A DNA stretch of 64,000 bases from Streptomyces sp. YS415 (GCF_023544665.1 NZ_JAMJFL010000010.1:212939-276938), one strand, 5' to 3'. Shown: positions 34,366-43,018, counted from the first letter of the stretch. Notes: generated from the sequence alone by a model not told the origin. Made by a program: numbers and translations.

Positions 34366-35028
34366 ATGATCTCCCACTCGGTCGTGGTGCCCGCCGGACC
34401 GGGCATCGAACTGGCGGGCGACCTGGTCCTGCCGGACGCCCCGCGCGCGGTGGTGCTGTTCGCGCACGGCAGCGGCAGCTCCCGGCACAGCCCCCGCAAC
34501 CGGCAGGTGGCCGCCGCACTGCGGACGGCCGCGCTCGGCACGCTGCTGATGGACCTGCTCAGCGAGGAGGAGGAAGAGCGGGACGAGGTCACCCGCGAGC
34601 ACCGCTTCGACCTTCCACTGCTGGGCGGGCGGCTGGTGGCGGCGATCGACTGGCTGGCGGAGCGGGACGACACCCGCGGGCTGCTGGTCGCCCTCTTCGG
34701 TGCCAGTACCGGGGCGGGCGCCGCCCTGATGGCCGCCGCCGAGCGTCCCGCGCGCGTGCTGACCGTGGTCTCCCGCGGCGGACGGCCCGACCTGGCCGAG
34801 GACGCCCTGGACGCCGTACGCGCGCCCGTGCTGCTGATCGTGGGCGGGCGGGACCGGGAGGTGCTGCGGCTCAACGAGGAGGCGGCGCGGCGGCTGCGGG
34901 TGCCCTGCACGCTGCATGTCGTGCCCGGGGCGACGCACCTGTTCGAGGAGCCCGGCGCGCTGGACGAGGTCGCCGACGCGGCCCGGCAGTGGTGCGCCGA
35001 CCACGTCCGGGCCTCCGCGGGGGACTGA
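34366..35028 (+). CDS. Alpha/beta hydrolase (dienelactone hydrolase-like)
   Basis: The 220-residue hydrolase has an oxyanion-region HGSGSSRHSPRN, a nucleophile elbow GASTGAG, a later Asp (VGGRDREV) and the catalytic His in GATHLFEE. Proteins of this subfamily are often found next to, or fused with, phosphoribosyltransferases; none is here. The true substrate is unknown. I place the start at ATG 34366 because GGAGG lies eight bases before it; ATG 34360 and an upstream ATG at 34273 are less likely. The gene is divergent from the PafBC-controlled operon. Confidence 0.85.
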   Translation: MISHSVVVPAGPGIELAGDLVLPDAPRAVVLFAHGSGSSRHSPRNRQVAAALRTAALGTLLMDLLSEEEEERDEVTREHRFDLPLLGGRLVAAIDWLAERDDTRGLLVALFGASTGAGAALMAAAERPARVLTVVSRGGRPDLAEDALDAVRAPVLLIVGGRDREVLRLNEEAARRLRVPCTLHVVPGATHLFEEPGALDEVADAARQWCADHVRASAGD

Positions 35029-35044
35029 ACCCGTGCCGCGTGCC

Positions 35045-35050
35045 TACCCT
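35045..35050 (+). promoter_or_regulatory. -10 element for leaderless polX mRNA
   Basis: TACCCT ends six bases before GTG 35057, and there is no Shine-Dalgarno, so transcription probably starts at or next to the start codon. Confidence 0.5.
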
Positions 35051-35056
35051 GAACAT

Positions 35057-36805
35057 GTGGCTCGGGCCAACGACGAGGTCGCCGCGCTGTTCCAGGAGTA
35101 CGCGGACCTGATCTCGATCACCGGAGGAGACGCGTTCAGGGCACGCGTCTACGAGAAGGCGGCCCGGGCGATCGGCGGCCACCACGCCGACGTCTCCCGG
35201 CTCGACGCCAAGGGCCTGAAAGAGATCCCCGGGGTCGGCACCTCCATCGCCGAGAAGGTCACCGAGTACCTGAGCACCGGCAGCGTGACTGCGGTCGAGG
35301 AACTGCGCGCCAGGATCCCGGCCGGAGTGCGCCGGCTGACGGCGATTCCCTCCCTCGGCCCCAAAAAGGCCCTGACGCTCTACGAAGAGCTGGGCATCTC
35401 CTCGATCGACGAACTGGCCGACGCCATCCACGAGGAGCGGCTGCGCGACCTGAAGGGCTTCGGGCCACGCACCGAGGAGAAGCTGCTGCACGGCATCGAC
35501 CTGCTGCGCGCCTCCGGCGGCCGGGTGCTGATCGACGTCGCCACCGGTCTCGCCGAGGAGATCGTTGCCGCGCTGTCCGAGGTCGACGGCGTGCAGCGGT
35601 GCGCGTACGCGGGATCGCTGCGGCGGGGCCGCGAGACCATCGGCGACATCGACGTCCTGGTCACCGCCCGGAGGCCGGGGCCCGTGATGCGGGCGTTGAC
35701 CGAACTGCCCTACGTCTCCGAGGTGATCGCCCGGGGCGAGAAGAAGACCTCCGTGCGCACCGACCGCGGGCTCGCCGTCGACCTGCGCGTCGTACCGCCG
35801 GACTCCTGGGGCGCGGCCCTGCTGTACTTCACCGGCTCCAAGGCGCACAACATCCGGGTCCGGGAGATCGCCGTCCACCAGAAGCTGAAGCTGTCCGAGT
35901 ACGGCCTCTTCGACACCGAGAGCGGCAAGAAGATCGTCTCCCGGACCGAGGAGGACGTCTACGCCCGGCTCGGGCTGCCGTGGATCCCGCCCGCGCTGCG
36001 CGAGGACCGCGGGGAGATCGAGGCGGGACTGCGCGACGAGCTGCCCGACCTGGTCACCGAGGCGGACGTCCGGGGCGACCTGCACACCCACACCGACCTC
36101 ACCGACGGGCTCGCCTCCCTGGAGGACATGGTCGCCGCGGCCGCCGGGCGCGGCTACGCCTACTACGCGATCACCGACCACGGCCCCGATCTCTCCATGC
36201 AGCGCATGACCGACGAGCGGATGCTCGCCCAGCGCGAGCGGGTGCGCAGGCTCAGGGCCGGGCGGATGCGGCTGCTGCACGGGGCCGAGCTGAACATCGG
36301 CCCGGACGGGGACGTCGACTGGCCGGAGGAGTTCCTGGCCGGCTTCGACCTGTGCGTGGCCTCGGTGCACTCGCACTTCGACCAGGGGCAGGCGGCCCTC
36401 ACCCGCAGGCTCGTGCGGGCCTGCGAGAACCCCTGCGTGCACATCATCGGCCACCCCACCACCCGGCTCATCGGCAGGCGGGCGGGCATCGACGCCGACC
36501 TCGACGAGGTCTTCGCCGCCTGCGCCCGCACCGGCACGGCCCTGGAGATCAACGCCCACCCGGACCGGCTCGACCTCGGCGACGAGCACATCCTGCGGGC
36601 CAAGCGGCACGGCGTGCGGTTCGCGATCGACAGCGACGCGCACGCCGTGCCCCACCTGGCCCACCTGCGGCACGGCGTGGCGACCGCCCGGCGCGGCTGG
36701 CTCACCGCGGACGACGTGATCAACACCTGGCCCCTGACCCGTCTGCGCCGCTTCCTGCGCAAGGGGCGGCCCCAGGAGGTGCCCCATGACCCACCGGATA
36801 CGTGA
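35057..36805 (+). CDS. polX: DNA polymerase/3'-5' exonuclease of family X (PolX-PHP)
   Basis: At 582 residues it has both PolX modules. The N-terminal polymerase-beta-like half contains helix-hairpin-helix segments (LKEIPGVGTSIAEKV; LKGFGPRTEEKLLHG) and the catalytic carboxylates Asp197 and Asp199 in GDIDVLV, with Asp242 in AVDLRVV. The C-terminal PHP half begins DLHTHTDLTDG (341-351) and continues HGAELNIGPDG, SVHSHFD, HPTTRLIG and the IDSDAHAV metal site; this is a Mn-dependent exonuclease or AP-endonuclease. The role is base-excision and gap-filling repair. It probably starts at a leaderless GTG. The CBS-domain gene overlaps its 3' end by 20 bases. Confidence 0.93.
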   Translation: MARANDEVAALFQEYADLISITGGDAFRARVYEKAARAIGGHHADVSRLDAKGLKEIPGVGTSIAEKVTEYLSTGSVTAVEELRARIPAGVRRLTAIPSLGPKKALTLYEELGISSIDELADAIHEERLRDLKGFGPRTEEKLLHGIDLLRASGGRVLIDVATGLAEEIVAALSEVDGVQRCAYAGSLRRGRETIGDIDVLVTARRPGPVMRALTELPYVSEVIARGEKKTSVRTDRGLAVDLRVVPPDSWGAALLYFTGSKAHNIRVREIAVHQKLKLSEYGLFDTESGKKIVSRTEEDVYARLGLPWIPPALREDRGEIEAGLRDELPDLVTEADVRGDLHTHTDLTDGLASLEDMVAAAAGRGYAYYAITDHGPDLSMQRMTDERMLAQRERVRRLRAGRMRLLHGAELNIGPDGDVDWPEEFLAGFDLCVASVHSHFDQGQAALTRRLVRACENPCVHIIGHPTTRLIGRRAGIDADLDEVFAACARTGTALEINAHPDRLDLGDEHILRAKRHGVRFAIDSDAHAVPHLAHLRHGVATARRGWLTADDVINTWPLTRLRRFLRKGRPQEVPHDPPDT

Positions 36806-37211
36806 CGTGATGTCGCCCGGAGCCGTGGCCGTCGAACCGATGACCCCGGTCGAGAAGGCGGCCCGCTTGATGAGCGACCAGAACCTCGGCGACGTCCTGG
36901 TCGTCTACGACTGTGATCTCTTCGGAGTGCTCACCGACCGCGACATCGTGGTCCGTGCCGTCGCCGACGCCCGCGACCCGCACACCACCCCGGTCGGTGC
37001 CGTGTGCAGCCGGCCGCCCGTCGTGACCGTGAGCCCCGAGGACAGCACCGACCACGCGATCGAGCTGATGCGCAGGCACGCGGTCCGGCGGCTGCCGGTC
37101 GTGGAGCACGGCGGCTGCCCGGTGGGCATGGTCAGCCTCGGCGACCTCGCTGTCAGCGAGGACCCGCACACGGCTCTGGCGGACATCAGCCGCGCGACCC
37201 CGAATCACTGA
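36786..37211 (+). CDS. CBS-pair domain protein
   Basis: A 141-residue protein made of two CBS motifs: first VRDVMSPGAVAVEPMTPVEKAARLM-type segments ending LFGVLTDRDIVVRAV, then RPPVVTVSPEDSTDHAIELM ending GMVSLGDLAV. Stand-alone CBS pairs bind adenine nucleotides and act as energy or redox sensors. The gene starts inside the last codons of polX (20-base overlap), so it is co-transcribed, but a functional link to repair is not shown. Confidence 0.9.
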   Translation: MTHRIRDVMSPGAVAVEPMTPVEKAARLMSDQNLGDVLVVYDCDLFGVLTDRDIVVRAVADARDPHTTPVGAVCSRPPVVTVSPEDSTDHAIELMRRHAVRRLPVVEHGGCPVGMVSLGDLAVSEDPHTALADISRATPNH

Positions 37212-37238
37212 CCGCGCCGGCCCGGCGCGCCCGCTGAG

Positions 37239-37244
37239 TAGGCT
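37239..37244 (+). promoter_or_regulatory. -10 element for leaderless RpiB-like gene
   Basis: TAGGCT lies seven bases before ATG 37252 and no ribosome-binding site is visible, so the message is probably leaderless. Confidence 0.55.
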
Positions 37245-37251
37245 TGCGGAC

Positions 37252-37692
37252 ATGCGGATCTCCGTCTCCTCCGACATGGACGAACCTGTCGCCCGCCTCC
37301 TCCTCGCGGAGCTGGAGCGGCGCGGCCACCAGGTCGTGCCGTACGGGGCGCTGCGGCCCGGCGACGACCCTCAGTGGGCGGTCTGCTCCGGGGCGGCGGC
37401 CCGCGAGGTCGCCGCCGGGACGGCCGACCAGGCCGTGGTCTGCTGCTGGACTGGCACCGGCGCCTCCATCGCGGCGAACAAGGTGCCCGGCGTACGGGCG
37501 GCGCTGTGCACCGACGCCCCCACCGCGGACGGCGCCCGCCGCTGGAACGACGCCAACGTGCTCGCCCTCAGCCTGCGCCTGACCTCCGAGCCGTTGCTGA
37601 AGGAGATCCTCGACGCCTGGTTCACGGCCGAGGCCAGCCAGGACGCCGAGGATCTGCGGAACGTGGCCCACATCGAGCGGCTCGACCGGTAG
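37252..37692 (+). CDS. RpiB/LacA/LacB family sugar-phosphate isomerase
   Basis: This 146-residue protein follows the RpiB pattern: VSSDMDEPVARLLLAELERRGH at the start and CCWTGTGASIAANKVPGVRA in the middle, then a NVLALSLRL segment. The family interconverts aldose and ketose phosphates such as ribose/ribulose 5-phosphate. Catalytic Cys and Thr of the GTG loop look present, but the usual acidic start differs (DMDE), so the substrate may not be ribose 5-phosphate. It is a single gene between the CBS protein and paaK, which converges on it. Confidence 0.85.
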   Translation: MRISVSSDMDEPVARLLLAELERRGHQVVPYGALRPGDDPQWAVCSGAAAREVAAGTADQAVVCCWTGTGASIAANKVPGVRAALCTDAPTADGARRWNDANVLALSLRLTSEPLLKEILDAWFTAEASQDAEDLRNVAHIERLDR

Positions 37693-37756
37693 CCCAGGGC
37701 CGGGTCCGGGCGGCGCCGGTGGCCGAGGGCCGGTGCGCCGACACCGAGGCGACCGC

Positions 37757-39070
37757 CTACTCCTGGCGGAGATCCTTGACGCGCTTCAGCTTGCCCAGCG
37801 AGCGCTCCAGGGTCTCCGGCTCGACGATCTCCACCTCGACGCTGACCCCCACGCCGTCCTTCACGCCCCGGACGATGGCGTCGGCGGCGGCCCGCCGCTG
37901 GTCGGGGCCCGCGTCGGGGCGGGCCTCGACGCGGACGGTCATGTGGTCCATCCGGCCGCGCCGGGTGAGCCGGATCTGGAAGTGCGGGGCCACCGCGGGG
38001 GTGCGCAGCACGATCTCCTCGATCTGGGTGGGGAAGACGTTCACCCCCCGCAGGATGATCATGTCGTCGCAGCGGCCGGTGACCTTGCGCATCCGGCGGA
38101 AGGCCGGCCGGGCGGTGCCCGGCAGCAGCCGGGTCAGGTCCCGGGTGCGGTAGCGGATGACCGGCAGCGCCTCCTTGGTGAGCGAGGTGAACACGATCTC
38201 CCCCTCCTCGCCCTCGGCCATGGTCTCGTCCGTGACCGGGTCGACCACCTCCGGGTAGAAGTGGTCCTCCCAGATGTGCAGACCGTCCTTGGTCTCCACG
38301 CACTCCTGCGCCACCCCGGGACCGATCACCTCGGACAGCCCGTATATGTCGACGGCGTGGATGGCCGTGCGCTCCTCGATCTCGCGGCGCATCTCCTCCG
38401 TCCACGGCTCGGCGCCGAAGATGCCGACCTTCAGGGAGGTGCCGCGCGGATCGACGCCCTGCTTCTCGAACTCGTCGAGCAGGGTGAGCATGTAGGACGG
38501 GGTGACCATGATGATCTCGGGCCGGAAGTCCTGGATGATCTGCACCTGGCGTGCCGTCATGCCGCCGGAGGCGGGGATCACCGTGCAGCCGGCCCGCTCG
38601 GCGCCGTAGTGCGCGCCGAGTCCGCCGGTGAACAGGCCGTAGCCGTAGGAGATGTGCACCTTGTGGCCGGGGCGGCCGCCGGCGGCCCGGATCGAGCGGG
38701 CGACCACGTCCGACCACATCGACAGGTCGTTCTCGGTGTATCCGACGACCGTGGGGCGGCCGGTGGTCCCGCTGGAGGCGTGCACGCGCCGCACCTGCGC
38801 CATCGGCACGGCGAACATGCCGAAGGGGTAGGTGTCCCGGAGGTCGGCCTTGGTGGTGAAGGGGAACCGGGCCAGGTCCTCCAGGGTGCGGCAGTCCTCG
38901 GGGGTGACGCCGGCCTCGTCGAACTTCTTGCGGTACAGCCCGACATGGTCGTAGGCGTGCCGCAAGGTCGCCCGCAGCCGGTCGAGCTGGAGCTCCCGGA
39001 GCTGTTCGCGGGTGAGCCGTTCGCCGTCGTCCAGCAGGTCGTGGGGGAGGGGTGCGCCCAGGTTGCTCAT
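37757..39070 (-). CDS. paaK: Phenylacetate-CoA ligase
   Basis: This 437-residue adenylate-forming enzyme activates phenylacetate to phenylacetyl-CoA, the first committed step of the aerobic phenylacetate route. The AMP-binding motif is SSGTTGRPTVVGYT, followed by YGYGLFTGGLG, IYGLSEVIGPG and the C-terminal PTQIEEIVL. A GGAG ribosome site precedes ATG 39070. It is divergent from paaABCDE across a 209-bp control region with two related inverted repeats and three short tandem repeats. Confidence 0.95.
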   Translation of the reverse strand: MSNLGAPLPHDLLDDGERLTREQLRELQLDRLRATLRHAYDHVGLYRKKFDEAGVTPEDCRTLEDLARFPFTTKADLRDTYPFGMFAVPMAQVRRVHASSGTTGRPTVVGYTENDLSMWSDVVARSIRAAGGRPGHKVHISYGYGLFTGGLGAHYGAERAGCTVIPASGGMTARQVQIIQDFRPEIIMVTPSYMLTLLDEFEKQGVDPRGTSLKVGIFGAEPWTEEMRREIEERTAIHAVDIYGLSEVIGPGVAQECVETKDGLHIWEDHFYPEVVDPVTDETMAEGEEGEIVFTSLTKEALPVIRYRTRDLTRLLPGTARPAFRRMRKVTGRCDDMIILRGVNVFPTQIEEIVLRTPAVAPHFQIRLTRRGRMDHMTVRVEARPDAGPDQRRAAADAIVRGVKDGVGVSVEVEIVEPETLERSLGKLKRVKDLRQE

Positions 39071-39109
39071 CGGGACTCCTTCGTCGGCATCTCCACCACC
39101 TCGCGTCCC

Positions 39110-39125
39110 GACCGATCATTCGGTC
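39110..39125. promoter_or_regulatory. PaaR-type operator on the paaK side
   Basis: GACCGA-TCAT-TCGGTC is a perfect 6-bp inverted repeat 40 bp before paaK. It shares the core ACCGA(T/C)CATTCG with the second site near paaA. TetR-type PaaR repressors of actinobacterial phenylacetate genes recognise ACCGA/TCGGT dyads. Confidence 0.6.
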
Positions 39126-39163
39126 AGCATGCGTGCACCGGCCAAACAACCAGCCGGGCCGGT

Positions 39164-39202
39164 GACTGTCAAGGATGGCTGTCAAGGGTGGCTGCCAAGG
39201 GC
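39164..39202. repeat. Three tandem 13-bp repeats in the paaK-paaA control region
   Basis: Imperfect copies of GGCTGTCAAGGGT begin at 39164, 39177 and 39190. They lie between the two operator-like dyads and are not coding. Confidence 0.75.
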
Positions 39203-39245
39203 GGCGAAGGGTCTTGCCCGAGGGCCCGAAAGGCGTCACACTGAT

Positions 39246-39263
39246 ACCGAACGAATGGTCGGT
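39246..39263. promoter_or_regulatory. PaaR-type operator on the paaA side
   Basis: ACCGA and TCGGT flank eight bases, 17 bp before the paaA ATG. Read on the minus strand it contains ACCGACCATTCG, matching the paaK-side site. Confidence 0.6.
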
Positions 39264-39279
39264 TGGGAAGCTGGTGGAG

Positions 39280-40248
39280 ATGACCACGACACACCGAGCC
39301 GAGGCCTCGCCCCCGGAGGCACTCCAGGAGCACTTCGACGCGACGATCGCGCGCGACCAGCGGATCGAGCCGCGCGACTGGATGCCGGACGGCTACCGCA
39401 GGACGCTGGTCCGGCAGATCGCGCAGCACGCCCACTCGGAGATCATCGGGATGCAGCCCGAGGGCGAGTGGATCACGCGCGCGCCCTCGCTGCGCCGCAA
39501 GGCGATCCTCTTCGCCAAGGTGCAGGACGAGGCCGGACACGGGCTGTACCTGTACTCGGCGGCGGAGACCCTCGGAGCCGACCGCGCGGACCTCACCGAG
39601 CGGCTGATCGAGGGCCGCCAGAAGTACTCCTCGATCTTCAACTACCCGACGCTGACCTTCGCCGACGTCGGCGTGATCGGCTGGTTCGTCGACGGCGCCG
39701 CGATCTGCAACCAGGTCCCGCTGTGCCGCAGCTCCTACGGCCCCTACGCCCGCGCGATGGTCCGGATCTGCAAGGAGGAGTCCTTCCACCAGCGGCAGGG
39801 CTACGAACTGCTGATGACGATGATGCGCGGCACCGACGCCCAGCGCGAGATGGTCCAGGACGCGGTGAACCGCTGGTGGTGGCCCTCGCTGATGATGTTC
39901 GGCCCGCCCGACGACGCCTCACCCAACTCCGCGCAGTCCATGGCCTGGAAGATCAAGCGGCACAGCAACGACGAACTGCGCCGGCGCTTCGTCGACATGA
40001 CCGTCCCGCAGGCCGACAAGCTCGGCGTGACGCTGCCCGACCCGGAGCTGAAGTGGAACGCCGAGCGCGGCCGCCACGACTTCGGCACGCCGGACTGGGA
40101 CGAGCTGATGCGGGTCATCAAGGGCGGCGGACCCTGCAACGACCAGCGGACACAGCGGCGCAGAAGCGCCCACGAGGAAGGTGCCTGGGTGCGCGAGGCG
40201 GCCACCGCCCACGCGGCCAAGCGGGCCCGGAAGGAGTCGGCGGCATGA
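39280..40248 (+). CDS. paaA: Phenylacetyl-CoA epoxidase catalytic subunit
   Basis: The 322-residue di-iron oxygenase subunit forms the ring 1,2-epoxide of phenylacetyl-CoA. Its ferritin-like fold shows the two iron-ligand motifs (QDEAGHGLY and KEESFHQRQ). The ATG at 39280 follows the operator region. It is the first of five tightly packed genes, and its stop overlaps paaB by four bases. Confidence 0.95.
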   Translation: MTTTHRAEASPPEALQEHFDATIARDQRIEPRDWMPDGYRRTLVRQIAQHAHSEIIGMQPEGEWITRAPSLRRKAILFAKVQDEAGHGLYLYSAAETLGADRADLTERLIEGRQKYSSIFNYPTLTFADVGVIGWFVDGAAICNQVPLCRSSYGPYARAMVRICKEESFHQRQGYELLMTMMRGTDAQREMVQDAVNRWWWPSLMMFGPPDDASPNSAQSMAWKIKRHSNDELRRRFVDMTVPQADKLGVTLPDPELKWNAERGRHDFGTPDWDELMRVIKGGGPCNDQRTQRRRSAHEEGAWVREAATAHAAKRARKESAA

Positions 40249-40535
40249 GCAACTCGCAGAACTGGCCGCTGTACGAGGTGTTCGTACGCGGCAAGCGCGG
40301 CCTGAACCACGTCCACGTGGGCTCGCTGCACGCCGCCGACGACACCATGGCCCTCACCCACGCCCGCGACCTGTACACCCGGCGCAACGAAGGCGTGTCG
40401 ATCTGGGTGGTGCGCTCGGAGCACATCGCCGCCTCCACCCGGGACGAGAAGGACCCGTTCTTCGCCCCCAGCGCGGACAAGGTCTACCGCCACCCGACGT
40501 TCTACGACATCCCCGACGATGTCCCGCACATTTAG
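40245..40535 (+). CDS. paaB: Phenylacetyl-CoA epoxidase subunit PaaB
   Basis: A 96-residue small subunit (WPLYEVFVRGKRGLNHVHVG, then HARDLYTRRNEGVSIWVV) of the multicomponent phenylacetyl-CoA epoxidase. Its length and sequence fit PaaB. It links catalytic subcomplexes and has no active site. It overlaps paaA by four bases; paaC follows after nine bases. Confidence 0.94.
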   Translation: MSNSQNWPLYEVFVRGKRGLNHVHVGSLHAADDTMALTHARDLYTRRNEGVSIWVVRSEHIAASTRDEKDPFFAPSADKVYRHPTFYDIPDDVPHI

Positions 40536-40544
40536 GAGCCGGGG

Positions 40545-41372
40545 ATGAGTGAGGACCACGTCTACCTGACCCTCGCCGAGGGACACGAGGACGACACCCG
40601 CTGGGCCTACGGCACCGGCTTCGAGGACCCCCTGCACGGCGTCGACACGACCGTGCCCGAGGGCGTCGACGCCGGTGAACTCGCCGCGTCCTGCGTCGCC
40701 CTGGCCGACGACGCGCTCGTCGCCGCCCAGCGCCTCGCCGAGTGGATCACCCGCGCCCCCGAACTGGAGGAGGAGGTCGCGCTCGCCAACATCGGCCTCG
40801 ACCTGCTCGGCCAGGCCCGGCTGCTCTACTCCCGCGCCGGACAGGCCGACGGCACCGGCCGCGACGAGGACGCCTACGCCTACTTCCGCGACCCCGCCGA
40901 CTTCCGCAACGTCCGGCTCACCGAACTCCCCAACGGGGACTTCGCGTTCACCGTCGTACGGCTGCTGGTCCTGTCCAGCTGGCGCCTCGCCCACTTCCAG
41001 CGGCTGGTCTCCCACCCCGACCCGGTGCTCTCCGCCGTCGCCGCCAAGGGCGTCAAGGAACTGACCTACCACCGGCAGTACGCCGCCGAATGGGCGGTCC
41101 GCCTCGGTGACGGCACCGAGGAGTCCCACCGCCGGATGCGCAAGGCCGTCGAGCAGATCGCCCCGTACCTCGGCGAACTGTTCACCGCCTGCGACGTACG
41201 CGACGAAGTCGTCGCCGTGCTGCGCCAGGTGACGGAGGAGGCCGGGCTGCCCATGCCGGTCTACCGGCCGTCCCCCGGCAGCGGCCGGGCCGGCGACCAC
41301 ACCGAGCATCTCGCCCCGCTGCTGGAGGAGTTGCAGAGCGTGGCCCGCGCCCACCCGGGGGCGACATGGTGA
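40545..41372 (+). CDS. paaC: Phenylacetyl-CoA epoxidase structural subunit PaaC
   Basis: The 275-residue partner of PaaA has the same ferritin-like fold but no intact di-iron site; it provides structure and part of the CoA-binding surface. The segment NIGLDLLGQARLLYSRAG and the later VKELTYHRQYAAEWAVRLGDG are typical. It overlaps paaD by seven bases. Confidence 0.94.
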   Translation: MSEDHVYLTLAEGHEDDTRWAYGTGFEDPLHGVDTTVPEGVDAGELAASCVALADDALVAAQRLAEWITRAPELEEEVALANIGLDLLGQARLLYSRAGQADGTGRDEDAYAYFRDPADFRNVRLTELPNGDFAFTVVRLLVLSSWRLAHFQRLVSHPDPVLSAVAAKGVKELTYHRQYAAEWAVRLGDGTEESHRRMRKAVEQIAPYLGELFTACDVRDEVVAVLRQVTEEAGLPMPVYRPSPGSGRAGDHTEHLAPLLEELQSVARAHPGATW

Positions 41373-41872
41373 CCCTCCAGCTCGACGTGCGGCACGCACG
41401 GCACCTCGCCGAGCAGGTGCCGGACCCCGAGCTGCCTATGCTGACCCTCGCCGACCTGGGCGTCCTGCGCGAGGTCACCCTCACCGAGGACGGCACCGTC
41501 GTCGCCGAGCTCACCCCCACCTACTCGGGCTGCCCCGCCATGGCCGAGATGCGCGCCGACGTCGCCGCCCGCCTCCGGGACGCGGGCTACCCGCGCGTGG
41601 AGATCCGCACCGTCCTGAACCCGCCGTGGACCAGCGACTGGATCACCCCCGAGGGCCGCCGCAAGCTCGCCGAGCACGGCATCGCCCCGCCCGGCCCCGC
41701 CCCGCGCGGCCCGGTGCCGCTCACCCTGACGCCCACCCGGCGCACGGTGCCCTGCCCGCGCTGCGCCTCCGCGGACACCGAGGAGACCTCCCGGTTCGCC
41801 GCCACCTCCTGCAAGGCGCTCTGGCGCTGCCGCGCCTGCCGCGAGCCGTTCGAGTACGTCAAGGAGATCTGA
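41366..41872 (+). CDS. paaD: Phenylacetate degradation protein PaaD (MIP18/DUF59-type)
   Basis: The 168-residue protein starts with the DUF59/MIP18 signature (DPELPMLTLADLGVLR, then YSGCPAM). It ends in a zinc-ribbon-like tail with paired cysteines (CPRCASADTEET and WRCRACREPF). PaaD is thought to help assemble or mature the epoxidase iron centre. It overlaps paaC by seven bases and paaE by one base. A GTG one codon in is an alternative start. Confidence 0.93.
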   Translation: MVTLQLDVRHARHLAEQVPDPELPMLTLADLGVLREVTLTEDGTVVAELTPTYSGCPAMAEMRADVAARLRDAGYPRVEIRTVLNPPWTSDWITPEGRRKLAEHGIAPPGPAPRGPVPLTLTPTRRTVPCPRCASADTEETSRFAATSCKALWRCRACREPFEYVKEI

Positions 41873-42978
41873 TGGCCCCGACCGCCCCCGCCGAGGCCGT
41901 GAAGCCGCGCCCGCGCCGCCGCCCGGTCTTCCACCCGCTGCGGGTCGCCGCCGTGCAGCCGCTGTGCGAGGACGCCGCCGCCGTCGGCTTCGAGATCCCG
42001 CCCGAGCTGGCCGAGGAGTTCGCCTTCGCGCCCGGCCAGTCCCTGACCCTGCGGCGCGAGATCGACGGCCGGGACGAGCGCCGCTCGTACTCCATCTGCA
42101 CCCCCGTCGGCACGGCCCCGCGCATCGGCGTACGCGTGGTGCCCGGCGGCCTGTTCTCCTCCTGGCTGGTCAACGACCTGCGCCCCGGCGACATGGTCGA
42201 GGTGATGCCCCCCACCGGCAGCTTCACCCCGGACCTGACCACCCCGGCCCACCATGTGCTGCTCGCCGCGGGCTCCGGCATCACGCCCATGCTGTCCATC
42301 GCCGAGTCCGTCCTGGCCGCCGACTCCCGCTCCCGGGTCACCCTCTTCTACGGCAACCGCCGCAGCGGCACGGTGATGTTCGCCGACGAGCTGGCCGACC
42401 TGAAGGACCTGTACCCGAGCCGCTTCCAGCTCGCCCACGTCCTGTCCCGCGAACCCCGGGAGGCCGAGGTGCTCTCCGGCCGCCTCGACGCCGAACGGCT
42501 CACGGCGCTCATCGACGGCCTGGTCGACGTCCCGGCCGCCGACCACTGGTGGCTGTGCGGCCCGCACGGCATGGTCCGCGACGCCCAGCGGGTCCTCGAC
42601 GGCCTCGGCGTCCCGGCCGACCGGGTCCACCAGGAGCTGTTCTACGCCGACGACGAGCCCGTGCACGAGGTGCACCACCTGGAGTCGGGGCCGACCGGCC
42701 CCGTCAGTCAGGTCACCGTCGTCCTCGACGGCCGCTCCACCACCTCCGCCCTGCCCCGGGAGCGGAGCATCCTCGACGGCGCCCAGCGCAACCGCCCGGA
42801 CCTGCCGTTCGCCTGCAAGGGCGGCGTCTGCGGCACCTGCCGGGCCCTGGTCACCGACGGCAAGGCCGACATGCGCCGCAACTTCGCCCTGGAACCGGCG
42901 GAGGTCGACGCCGGGTACGTGCTGACCTGCCAGTCGTACCCGGTGTCCGAGACGCTGACGGTGGACTACGACAGCTGA
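41872..42978 (+). CDS. paaE: Phenylacetyl-CoA epoxidase reductase PaaE
   Basis: This 368-residue reductase transfers electrons from NADPH to PaaA. It has an FAD-binding domain (RRSYSICTP), an NADP region (GSGITPMLSI) and a C-terminal plant-type 2Fe-2S domain (CKGGVCGTC with a distal Cys in YVLTCQSYP). It is the last gene of paaABCDE; a very strong hairpin follows. The later genes of the route (paaF, G, H, J, Z) are not in this window. Confidence 0.95.
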   Translation: MAPTAPAEAVKPRPRRRPVFHPLRVAAVQPLCEDAAAVGFEIPPELAEEFAFAPGQSLTLRREIDGRDERRSYSICTPVGTAPRIGVRVVPGGLFSSWLVNDLRPGDMVEVMPPTGSFTPDLTTPAHHVLLAAGSGITPMLSIAESVLAADSRSRVTLFYGNRRSGTVMFADELADLKDLYPSRFQLAHVLSREPREAEVLSGRLDAERLTALIDGLVDVPAADHWWLCGPHGMVRDAQRVLDGLGVPADRVHQELFYADDEPVHEVHHLESGPTGPVSQVTVVLDGRSTTSALPRERSILDGAQRNRPDLPFACKGGVCGTCRALVTDGKADMRRNFALEPAEVDAGYVLTCQSYPVSETLTVDYDS

Positions 42979-42984
42979 CATGCC

Positions 42985-43018
42985 TCCGGCCGTCCCGCAC
43001 GGTGGCGGGACGGCCGGA
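42985..43018. terminator. Strong hairpin terminator after paaE
   Basis: A perfect 14-bp inverted repeat (TCCGGCCGTCCCGC and complement) with a six-base loop lies seven bases past the paaE stop, between converging genes. Confidence 0.9.
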
